Source of the DNA: Ochromonas danica
Lineage: Eukaryota; Sar; Chrysophyceae; Chromulinales; Chromulinaceae
DNA: 64,000 bases
Direction of reading: 5' to 3'
Assembly (NCBI GenBank): GCA_015146655.1
Contig: VKHL01000027.1
Span: 124,001 to 188,000, forward strand
Each line of letters opens with the position of its first letter. Positions within the stretch are counted from its first letter, which is position 1. The notes beneath the pieces are model-generated. The model saw only the letters and a list, made by a program, of their open reading frames with translations. It did no database searches and was not told the DNA's origin. Positions 1 through 8,895 of this stretch are shown here, in pieces. Both the position numbers and the translations under genes were made by a program.

Positions 1-146
1 CAACAGAGTGATGGCCATGACATGAATCTCCTCTGCTGCCTAGCCATCTTACAACAAGTTCAAACGAATCTTGTTGAGATGAGCAGCATAAATACTTTGG
101 ATATTATTGGTTTGTGTGTATTGCAATAAGTAGCGTCTACATTGTA

Positions 147-228
147 CCTTAATTGGTGGATGACAGAACAGTGGATGAATAGTCTTGGCATTAACTCATC
201 CACTGTTCTGTCTCCATCACAATTAAGG
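147..228. repeat. imperfect palindrome (hairpin) at outer end of inverted duplication
   Basis: The 82 bp segment starts CCTTAATTG and ends CAATTAAGG, and the inner arms share ACAGAACAGTGGATGA with its reverse complement. A diverged counterpart lies at 45015-45092, at the same place beyond the 3' end of the inverted gene copy. It could be a small MITE or a 3'-end RNA structure; no clear target-site duplication is visible. Confidence 0.6.
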
Positions 229-240
229 TTATGGTGACAC

Positions 241-256
241 TAACCCTAACCCTAAC
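241..256. repeat. telomere-like tract (CCCTAA)n
   Basis: TAACCCTAACCCTAAC, a short interstitial telomere-type array. It lies in about 50 bp that is present here but replaced by unrelated sequence in the inverted paralogous segment (around 45000-45014), so it sits at an indel joint. Confidence 0.7.
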
Positions 257-306
257 AACAGTACGGTGTCTCTTTGCACTGCTATTCAACAGAATCTACC
301 CTTAGC

Positions 307-390
<84 letters not shown>
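307..390. repeat. (AGT)28 trinucleotide microsatellite
   Basis: Twenty-eight uninterrupted AGT units. The inverted paralog at about 44954-44983 has only about nine units with interruptions. The poly-Val and poly-Ser reading frames across it are by-products of the repeat. Confidence 0.95.
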
Positions 391-668
391 CAGCAGTTAC
401 GTTTATCAACAAATGCTGAATTGCAAAATCATGCATATATTCAAAGCCTGCATTATATAGTGAAGGCAACACAAAATCTACTTCTTTCTCAAAACAAATC
501 TGACAAATCTGAGCTACAAAGCTTCATAAACTAAATGTGCTAATGAATATATGAGGCTAGAGAATAATCATACTGCGATATGAAGGTCAAAAGCAAACCA
601 TCAATAGCGTCCAGGAAGAAGAATAGGGGATCAATCAGCGATCGCGAGTACTTAATAGCGATGGACAA

Positions 669-3204
669 CTAAGGTAAAGGAGGTGCAGAGGGGAGCTTGT
701 GATTAGGTAGGATATCAATAGGAATAGCTTGAACCATCTCGCCTGTTGACAGGTTTCCTTCAGCGCCAGGCTGCATTGTGACGAGCTCCAACGCCACAAA
801 AATTGATTCCAAATCTCTCGCCATGTTCTCGTCAATGCTGCTGCTGATATTGTTGTTATCTTCTACATATTGAGAAGAACCTTCTTGCTGCTGGTCCACC
901 GCAACAACTGAAGGTGATAATCTCCAACGACCATATTTGCGCCACGGCCGCCAACACAGCACACACAACACAGAAACACCAACGATGGGAACAAGCACCA
1001 CCAGCATATAGAACACGACGTTCGCAGACCCTCCATCTCCTCCATCGCCATCATCATCATTTCCATTTCCATCTACTGGAGTGCTTATCACCACTGTGCT
1101 GCATTGCAACTCCGTCACACTCACACTGAAGCTAGAATCTCCCATGCCATTCGCCACGCTGATCAATGTGTTCTGAAGGCTCTGAAGACCGCTGGAACTC
1201 TCCAGCCAACTGATGTCACTGTTCACCTCGTCCAAGGCATCATCTAGCGTTGCTCCATAGGGAAGAGACAAGTCAGACAGCATCATGCTCACTTGCAATG
1301 TTACCGCGCTGTTACCATCCGCCAAAGGTACTGCATCCGTTCTGGCACTCGTAGAGTCAAAAGTTGAAATCGCAACGAAAGTAACCTCACTTGACGGTAT
1401 GCCCAATACGTCTGCCAAGGATTGTACCCACATTGATTGTGCCAAATCATCCGAACGAGAATAACCATCTTGGACAGAAACGCTCAGTGTAAATATAAAT
1501 TTGGTAAGAGCATCAGCACTAGGCGCCATAGTTGGAGCTTTTGTGAGCCCAGGAGAAGGCCGGCGAGAAGGGGAAGGGGTAGGAGCAATCGTTGGAGACT
1601 TCGTTGTCACATACATACGAATGCCCACTTGACCACCACAGCTACCCGTGGAATAACAACCTTCCCAAATACTGTATGTCTGACAAGATGAGTAAGTGGG
1701 AACTGCATAGGTCAACTCTGCACAGCCACCACATGTTGTACTACTTCTAGCTACTTCGTTACCAGAACTGTCCAACAACCTCAACACCTGGTTGCCAGAA
1801 CAGTATGAAGAAATATAACCATACGAATAGCTCGAGCAGCTCCCCAATGAAATGCTGTAGCCGCCACACACAGATATATAACATTGTGGTGTGGTAGCAT
1901 AGCTGGTAGCTGAGTTGGTATTACTACCAGCGTAATAACCGCAATAGTAATAGTAGTAGCTGCCAATATAGCCGTAGTACGAAGCCGATGTGCGACTTAT
2001 TGGAACTGCGGTGGGAGAAATGCTTGGCATTGGACTCGGAGCAATTGAAGGAGATGTTCTTGTCACATACAAACGAATGCCCACTTGACCACCACAACTA
2101 CCCGTGGAATAACAACCTTCCCAGATATTGTACGTCTGATAAGATGAGTAAGAGGGAACGGTATAGGTCAACTCTGCACAGCCACCACATGTTGGAGTAC
2201 TTGTAGCCACTTCGTTACCATAGCTATCCAACAGCCTCAACACCTGGTTGCCAGAACAGTAGGAAGCAGCATAATACGAATATCTCGAGCAGCTTCCTGC
2301 TGATATGGTGTAGCCGCCCCACGCCGAGATATAACATTGTGGTGTGGTAGCATAACTTATAGCTGAGTTGGTATTACTAGCAGAGTAGTAGTCGCAATAG
2401 TAATAGTAGTCGCTACCAGTAACACCGTAATAGGTAGACCACGTGCGAGTTACAACTTCAGTTGGAGCAGCAGTGGGAGAGTTGGTTGAAATGTCATTTG
2501 GAAGAACATTGTTAGAAATAATGACCACCACGCCTCTACAAGAATTGCTCGAATAACAGCCTTGCCAAATATACAACAATGACGCTGGACTTCCCCACGA
2601 AGAAGTGTATTCTAAACGGGAGCAATCCCCACATGCATCGTCACTTGAAGCCAGCTGGTTGCCATAAGCATCCGTGAGACGCAGATACTGATCTCCTGAG
2701 CAATACCCTCCACTTTCACTTTCACCGCAACTAGTCACCGTCACCTGGGTGCCTCCATTCATGTAGAACATGCACTTAGGCGTCCCGTCCGAAGTGGCAC
2801 TGGATGTCTGACTTGCAGAATAAAACGGGCAAGTATAGAAATACAACGAGTCGGTCGAGATGGAATCCGGCAACGGGTGGTCTGGTCGATCACTATTGTA
2901 CACTTCTCATACAAGACGGGAAAATAAAAAGATGAAAAGCGGAATTTGGATATGATACCACATAACACAACTTACCATCATTTCTTCCGGCATGACTGGT
3001 GTTTAACTGAGCGAAGCCCTGCAAGTTCTGAAAGGTGGGGAAGTTCGCTACAGTCTCTCTCCTGTTGTGCTCTTCCTCCTCCGTGTCCTTCGAGGAAATT
3101 TCTTTCGAGCAGATAATTTTCACTTCCAACACAAGGACAAGGAAGAGCAAAACAAGAGGCAAAGATGAGAGTGTTAACATAAAAAATGCTTTCTCTCGCC
3201 TCAT
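669..3204 (-). CDS. Cys-rich repeat type I membrane protein, copy A (CR1)
   Basis: Two exons: 3204-2976 (signal-peptide exon starting MRREKAFFMLTL) and 2902-669, with a 73 bp GT-AG intron that is intact in the paralog. About 820 aa. The ectodomain has three related ~115-130 aa modules, each Tyr- and Cys-rich with conserved GGY-IS-GSC, CSGNQVLRLLD, CGGC and IWEGC motifs, joined by PS/AP-rich stalks. A SEA-like ~140 aa domain follows (core WVQSLADVLGIPSSEVTF), then one TM helix (VVFYMLVVLVPIVGVSVLCVLC) with a Cys-rich inner edge, and a short cytosolic tail ending PSAPPLP. The modules faintly recall PPC-type beta-sandwiches. Function is unknown; a surface receptor or adhesin is inferred from the layout. 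Related genes lie at 30617, 34718 and 41721. Confidence 0.85.
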
Positions 3205-3299
3205 CTTCTTCTCTTCTCTTCTTTTCTCTTCATTGCAGGGTGGCCAAAAGATATTCTGAATGTTCATAAAGCTAGAATATTCGAGTTATAAATCACATA

Positions 3300-4010
3300 A
3301 TTTGAAATCTATAGGGTGCAGGGAAGGTTATGAAACGAATAAAGCGACCCCCGACACCTCCATTGACTGTATAAAGCTCAATCCCGTGAGACATTGGTCA
3401 GAGATAGTGTCTTCTGAGGAGATTGTCGAGCGTTTTAGGGCAGGGAAGGTGACAAATGGCCCCGCTACCAAAGCCCAGCAGAAGGAGTTGGTCAGCGCTT
3501 TGAAGATAGTGGAGATGGCTAATGCTACTGGGAGTAAGCAGGAAGAAAAGGAGCAGCAGAAGGAGGCGTAGGCACTGAGAGTAGCGTCACTTTCCTCCCA
3601 GATGAAGGCAGCTGAAAAGCTACTGCTGTCCAAGCAAAGGCAGCTGCAAAGGCTGTAAGAGAAGCGAAGGTTGCCGCCAAACAAGATGAACTCAATCACG
3701 CGAGGCTGTTGGCGCACAATGCCACGATGTAGATATGTGGATAGTGCAAATATATGTGATAGGAGCTTAGGTAGTGAAGTCGCGAAAATCGACAGTGTGA
3801 TTTTTGAATATAATGTGCCATAATGAGCCTCTAACCCAACCCAACACTTTTCATGACATTAAATTAGACATTTGGAATGTTAATGGGGGTTGTCATCGTA
3901 CCTGAACACGAGCTTGATCGATTCTTCCGCACTTTGAGGGGTCAATGAGTTCACGACCATAGCGATGCATCCAATCACAAAACTACGCTCCAACAACCTA
4001 ACTTATATCA
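3300..4010 (+). mobile_element. possible decayed LINE fragment (ORF1 tail and start of endonuclease)
   Basis: A Lys/Glu/Ala-rich reading frame (3260-3571, then further frames broken by stops) resembles a coiled ORF1-type tail. About 290 bp later, at about 3860-3900, a short frame reads KLDIWNVNGG, which matches the usual opening of an APE-type LINE endonuclease (a WNVNG motif). No reverse transcriptase is present. The call rests on one short motif and an ORF order typical of LINEs, so it is tentative. A degraded host gene fragment is the alternative. Confidence 0.3.
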
Positions 4011-4099
4011 GTTAAGTATAGATCTACCATTTTTTGAAGCAGAATCAGTCGAAAAGGGTGTTAATTGCTGCTCGTCGTTGGGTGGCTGGAAAGCACATG

Positions 4100-4189
4100 T
4101 TGGAATCGAGGAGGTAAGAAAGGTGCTTAGTATGGAATGTATGCTGATACATTCTGTACTAAGAATCTTTCTGTCCTCCTCGATTCCAA
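4100..4189. ncRNA. ~90 nt near-perfect hairpin
   Basis: Arms 4100-4143 and 4146-4189 pair at about 39 of 44 positions with a 2-nt centre; the outer 15 bp (TTGGAATCGAGGAGG) are perfect. Size and pairing would fit a small-RNA precursor or a miniature inverted-repeat element. No transcript evidence can be seen in sequence, so the RNA label is only a hypothesis. It lies in a gene-free stretch. Confidence 0.3.
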
Positions 4190-4740
4190 GCAAGTCGATC
4201 GGCAGTAGATCAAAAGAAATACGTGTTTGATCAGGCTGGAGAAGTTTCTTCCTTTGCTCCGTTCTGTTCTTGGGGTAGGAATGATTTCTGAGAAAATTTG
4301 TGACTTCCCCCAATAGTAAATCTCTTGAAAATAGTGTAGACCAGAGGAAAAGTGTTTTTGATGAGAGTGTAAAGAGAAAAGGCAATAGTTGTGGAGATGA
4401 TAAAAGAGATGTGGACGAGGGGGGAGGGAGGTTATTGCACCCTATAGAAATCTAAATTTTGGAGTGCCAGTACTAACAAGATAGACTAGATCTACTACAG
4501 TACTAGTATATAACAATATCATCATTGACTATCATGACATATAACAACTTTTGAAAAGATGTTCCTATGGGAAACTATTGAGAAAGAGTTATGTCAAATC
4601 AGTATTTTGACGTGGAAATTGTGAAATTCTCGCTTCCAACTCCACAAGGATTGATTATCTTGAAACTTGTTTAGCTCGGAAGATTGCTTCATCCAAGATC
4701 GTAGACACTCTTTAATCCCTCTTGCTACTATAAATAGATT
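4190..4740. other. gene-free stretch
   Basis: AT-rich sequence without a convincing ORF. The 125 aa minus frame over 4008-4385 spans the hairpin and has no recognisable domain. Confidence 0.5.
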
Positions 4741-4759
4741 AATTTTGTTGGAAGAAGCG

Positions 4760-4777
4760 TAACCCTAACCCTAACCG
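4760..4777. repeat. telomere-like tract at a duplication joint
   Basis: TAACCCTAACCCTAACC abuts the broken end of a histidine-kinase fragment. The parent kinase at about 9551-9560 has CCTAACCCAC at the corresponding point, so the tract joins at a site that already carried telomere-like microhomology. Confidence 0.75.
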
Positions 4778-4778
4778 A

Positions 4779-4940
4779 AACCCACTGCCTTGGCCTGCTT
4801 GCAGCTTATTTGCTTGGAATTGCTTGCCTTCGTGGAACAGATTGCACGAACTCTCTGGTGAGAGACCAGCTGCAGCATCAGTTACATTCAGGATATTGGT
4901 TCCATGGCGCACATAATTCGTTGTTTCTCCTCCATGCGAT
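4779..4940 (-). pseudogene. histidine-kinase HATPase fragment
   Basis: The translation aligns to the N-proximal ATPase region of the intact kinase at 8896-11748: it shares ETTNYVRHGT, GLSPE and GKQFQANKLQAGQGSG with substitutions (TDTGAG became TDAAAG, so the G1 box is damaged). It contains neither HisKA nor REC. It is fused head-on to an ankyrin-gene fragment and is bounded on the other side by a telomere-like tract. No function is expected. Confidence 0.8.
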
Positions 4941-4947
4941 GCTATAA

Positions 4948-5369
4948 TCACAGCGAGGACGGAGCATTAATGAGTTGTGATGGAAACAGAGCAACAGGAG
5001 GAGCAGGAGCAGGAGCAGGATGGAAGATTATTACCCAGTCCTTGCTGTTAATCTGAGCGCCAGCTTCCACCAGCATCTGCACGATTGCCAAGAGACCTTT
5101 CCTGGCAGCGCATTGCAAGGCCGTCTCTCCGCACTGCTCAATAGATCGCATTGACATGAACATCAGACAAGATCACACAATGGATCAAACACAATCACCG
5201 CAGGCAGTAGATAAAGTAAGTGATTCTTCCTCACCTCGCCAAAGCTGTTGTTCGCCCAGTCTAGGAAGACGTGGAGACGACGAGAGTGCCGCTTTAGATA
5301 GGCTTGTACAGCTGCTTCATCTCCACGAGATATTAGATCAAATAGTTCTCGACCATAATCAGCCATCAT
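4948..5369 (-). pseudogene. 5' fragment of the ankyrin/CaaX gene, cassette copy L
   Basis: Matches exon 1, intron 1 and exon 2 of the intact gene at 53314-55076 in inverted orientation: MMADYGRELFDLISRGDEAA (about 5369-5235), then CGETALQCAARKGLLAIVQM. The match ends in the second intron, and the large third exon with the polyproline and C-terminal domain is absent. Splice sites of intron 1 are retained. It differs from the parent at few positions (DEAAV for DEGAV, AQIN for AKIN), so the copy is recent. Confidence 0.85.
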
Positions 5370-5461
5370 TCACTCCTTCATTCATTCATTCATTCATTCA
5401 TTCGGGCAGATTATTCGCTGCACCCAGCCCTGGCTGTTGAGGAATTACATAACAGCAGGTT

Positions 5462-5566
5462 TTACCTCTGGTAAGGTTGATATTGCCACATATTACCAGC
5501 CAGTATTGCCAAGTATTGCCAAGTATTGCCTACCCAGTATTGCCAGGTATTGCCAGGCGAAGTGGT
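5462..5566. repeat. TATTGCCAAG minisatellite
   Basis: Tandem ~10-20 bp units built from TATTGCCAAG, TATTGCCAGG and TACCCAG. The same array, with different copy number, recurs at about 50005-50065 and 53146-53220, always between the 83-aa-ORF segment and the ankyrin exon. A separate (ATTC)n run sits at about 5376-5402. Confidence 0.85.
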
Positions 5567-5713
5567 CCACATTTCCAACATGAATGAACTCTTTTGCAGC
5601 GAGAGCTTGACACATTTTAGATAGTCTAAGGTTAGAAGTCTATCATATAACTCTTCTTTAACAGGGATAATGTGAAAAGTTGCGATTTTTAGTAAATACC
5701 AGGTTTTCATCAA
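5567..5713 (-). other. conserved cassette segment with short ORF (copy L)
   Basis: Encodes MMKTWYLLKIATFHIIPVKE and continues for about 50 codons; the same frame is open in all three cassette copies (49569+ and 52990+). It resembles no family I know, and openness may only reflect recent duplication. The flanking ~300 bp (to about 6060) is likewise repeated three times. Confidence 0.4.
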
Positions 5714-6073
5714 TTATTCGTTTTCAGAGAGACATTCTATCCCCGAGATAATTATTTAGATCTACTATGATTCTGAGGTCGGGAGAGATCAGATTCTAAT
5801 CTGTTCCTAAAGGTTATCACATGCCACCTGAGGAGAAGAGTGGTTTTGCGGGACCCCATGGGAGGGACAATACCGGGCCAAACAAACGCTTATTAGTTGG
5901 TATAAGGTAAAAGATTCTGGTTTGCAAGGAATTTGGAAGATATACTGTAATCCCAGTCGAAGACTTCCAGAGCAGTCTTGCCGATCAGAGGCCATTGACG
6001 AGTGGCAGGAATCCACAGACAGAAGCCTGTAAAATCCACGTTTGTTTGTGTCATTGGATAAGCAGATTATCAA

Positions 6074-6412
6074 ATGGTTGTTGACAAAGCACGGCATTCG
6101 AAGAGGGAAACCTTCTTCTTCTACTTTCTGGGCAGCCTAGCACTTAGTCTTCTTCTAGTCAACCATACAGTACCTTCTGCCCAGCCTTCCATCGTTCCAT
6201 CTGGTCAACCTTCTGGCCAGCCTTCGAGTCAGCCGAGTGTGCAGCCTTTGGGTCAGCCTTCCGGTCAGCCCTCTGGTGAACCTTCTGGGCAGCCTAGCAC
6301 TCAGCCTTCTGGTCAACCATCTGGTCAGTCTTCCTGCGTTCCACCTGGTAAGAATTTTGGCCAGCCTTCGAGTCAGCCGAGTGTGCAGCATTCGGGTCAG
6401 CCTTCCAGTTAG
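6074..6412 (+). pseudogene. PSGQPS-repeat stalk fragment (copy L)
   Basis: Encodes QPSGQPS-type pentapeptide repeats, a low-complexity stalk common in heterokont surface proteins. The frame begins with a hydrophobic run (FFFYFLGSLALSLLLVN) that is a shifted reading of the same repeat, so the N terminus is not trustworthy, and a stop follows GQPSS. Related, also interrupted copies lie inverted at about 48990-49157 and 52320-52530. No intact parent lies in the window. Confidence 0.6.
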
Positions 6413-6614
6413 CCCTCTGTTCAGCCTTCTGACCTACTGCTGCTGCTGCTGCTGCTTGCGATAGGCATGGTGTCCCGCATGTCTTACATGTGCTATCTAA
6501 TTTGTTACATGCTCTCAAGATTTCTACCGGGGATGCCCTTCACTTTGCAGTTTGTTTGGTTTCCTTGATAAGCGCATCATAACAGAGGGTCTTCAGTCGG
6601 TAAAGATGGGTTCA

Positions 6615-7240
6615 AATAGGATATTTCTATCGCTTGATCCATCACACTTATTAATAGGAAAATAAGAAATATGGACAGCTTGTTTCAAATGATGGGACCA
6701 GGAATTCATTCATGAAAAGAATTCAAATTCGCTGTTCTGGGAATAGGATATTGATCCGTCACAGTGGTTGGGCAGGGAGATAGAGCTGCACTAGCAATAG
6801 GCCACAAGTGATCTGGAACAACACCTTCTGTCTCATGCACCACTTCTCGAACCTTGATCATTGTCTCAACCCATTAACATTGACTATTCGTTTCAAAGGA
6901 TCTGGTCAAGAATTTATTCAAAGACAAGAAAAGTTCATTGGTGGTGAAATTGGCAGTTGTTGGGGTAGGATATTTCTATCACTTGATTCATCGTACTTAT
7001 CCGTAGTAAAATAAGTTATATTGACAGATGAGAACTTGTTTCAAAGGATTGGACCAATAATTCTTTGATGAAAAAGAGTTCATTGGTGGTGAAATTGACA
7101 GTTGTGAGATGAGGGGTAGGATACTTCTATCGCCTGATCCATCACACTTATTAATATGAAAATAGGAAATATGGACAGCTTGTGTCAAGGGATCGAGTCA
7201 AAACATTAATAATGAAACGTTTCGTTCAGAGGTGGTGGGT
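6615..7240. repeat. diverged ~125-220 bp tandem repeat (copy L)
   Basis: About four degenerate units each contain GGATATTTCTATCGCTTGAT, then TCACACTTATTAATA, then GACAGCTTGTTTCAAAGGAT, then TTCATTGGTGGTGAAATT. The same family, inverted, fills 47590-48840 (about seven units), and a remnant lies at 52030-52150. No coding potential is evident. Confidence 0.75.
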
Positions 7241-7503
7241 AGTCCCTGCTCCGTGCTGATGACGTGGACAGCAACAAGACCTTCTCATGCAAGATTCTCT
7301 TGTTTTGGTGTGCGAAGTGAATAGTGAAGGAAGGGTCATAACTTTACCCTAGACTAGTCATCATCTGAGTTGGATAGTGCTATGCTTCAAACATCTTCAT
7401 CATCGCGAAAGTCATCTTTCAAGATCTTATGTGAGAGATGATTGATATCTCATCTTGTTTTGTTCAGGTGTTTGACAACCACCTCTCTTCTCGCATGCTT
7501 TAG

Positions 7504-8006
7504 ATATCCAGCAAAGTGTGGATGGTCGTGCAAGTGTTCGCAAGCTAGAAGAGTCAACTGCTTCCTTGGATTTCATCTGTTTCTTCACAGTCGTGCCAGA
7601 TGTCTTCGTGGCCGTGGACTTTATGGAGAATACTCGTTTTGACCTGACAATTGCGAACTATGAACTTCCTCATTGCAATGCCTTGGAGATGGTTCAGACC
7701 CTCAGGTCAGCGGGCAGCACTATTCCCATAGTTCTCATTACTGGAACTGACGAAGAAGTGGGCGGCAGTGATAGCACCAGTCATGAGAATCATGTAGCTG
7801 TGGATGAAGAATCTTGTCAACGCTATGTCTGGACCATTCTAAAGAGACCTTTCCCTCCTTCTGACTTGCTGCAAGTCATCGTCTCCATCAAGCGCGAAGC
7901 TGACTTGCTGCATACAGCAGTGAAAGTAAATGATGATGACTCGAAATCTTTGTTGATCGATCTTCCTCGGCGTGATGGAGCTGCTTCACAAGACATCGTC
8001 CGTTAA
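7504..8006 (+). pseudogene. degenerate receiver-domain exon, cassette copy L
   Basis: An exon preceded by an acceptor (TGCTTTAG at 7496-7503) encodes about 167 aa resembling the C-terminal two thirds of a response-regulator receiver: the beta3 region (RFDLTIANYELP), a Thr-bearing beta4 (IPIVLITGTDEE) and beta5 with Lys-Pro (ILKRPFPPSDL). The phosphoacceptor position is Asn (ANYELP), and the acidic beta1 pair is not in the exon. No upstream coding exon is recognisable. Two copies, at 46746-47248 and 51151-51683, are nearly identical, so this is either a young duplicated gene piece or a cassette passenger. Confidence 0.55.
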
Positions 8007-8895
8007 CTCATTGGTGGTGGAGATGGGTTGTGTCAAAGTTGTTTGAAAACAGCTTTAGTATGGTTATGCTGTTGAAGGCTGCTCAGTATCTCGTTCCCTC
8101 GCTTTCTTTCATCGCTTCTGCATTTGCACTCTGTCCTCTTGTACTATTGATTGAGTTTATATGTTGATGATAGTATTACTGTAGTATTCTATTAGATCGT
8201 TGACTGTCCTTTGGTTGAGAAAGGATATTAGTTAGTGAACTACTTTAGTTTTTGATTATTGACTTTTGGTTGCTTTTTAGTTGCTTGTAGGATTAAGGTG
8301 GTGGAAAGCAAAGAGAAATTCGCGATGACCCGATGACTCTCAAGCTGTTACAAAATCAGATACACAGCAGTATGACCAAGCATGTCATGGCAAAATAAAA
8401 TACACAAGCTCGGAGCTATATACTACAGAATCGCAAGGCGAGTAGATAGAGGGCATGGCACGGCTGTCTTCACAGACCCTAATCTCTCCTCCCTCTCGAC
8501 TAGTGTACAAACAACACAACAAAACACTACTTCATTACAACCACAGTCAATAGCTCTTTGCTCTTTCACGTGTTGATTAATCAGTTCGGAGCTATTGAAC
8601 GTTTCTTGTTCTCTTCTTTCCTCTTCCAACAATAGCAGCTCACAAAGAGATTAAAATCAATATATAAGCTGGAGCACGCACGATTAGATGCAATAACAAA
8701 AGCAACTCAATGATCACGAATAGAAAGGATAGAAGATGAATAACTTGTAGAAAGATAAATCAAAGAATAGCAGAGGGGTAGGAATAGGAAGATATGACAT
8801 AACGGCGGTGATTGTCAAAACCTCACCATGCTTTGTGTTAGGCATGGTGGGTCTAACAAACGACCATGGAGAAGAAACAAAACATATTAATCAAA
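8007..8895. other. flanks: cassette 3' part and kinase 3' region
   Basis: 8007-8325 is the conserved 3' flank of the pseudo-receiver and is repeated at 46430-46745 and 50870-51150. 8700-8895 is the 3' flank of the kinase and is repeated at 50663-50870; it includes a conserved small hairpin (ACCATGC with GCATGGT) at about 8825-8851. No ORF between is convincing. Confidence 0.6.

Larger units (their letters stand above)
145..3231 (-). repeat. arm 1 of inverted segmental duplication
   Basis: This stretch is paralogous in opposite orientation to about 41656-45092. The shared parts in order are the 5' purine-rich leader, signal-peptide exon, 73 bp intron, long exon, 3' flank, AGT microsatellite and terminal hairpin. 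Exon 1 and the first domain are almost identical between arms, whereas the stalk regions differ in repeat number. Confidence 0.85.

Noticed and set aside
266-534. Poly-Val and poly-Ser reading frames
   Set aside because: They exist only because of the AGT microsatellite.
3328-3717. 129-codon minus frame
   Set aside because: Antisense to the Lys/Glu-rich frame; no start context or domain.
4008-4385. 125-codon minus frame
   Set aside because: Spans the 4100-4189 hairpin and lacks protein-like composition.
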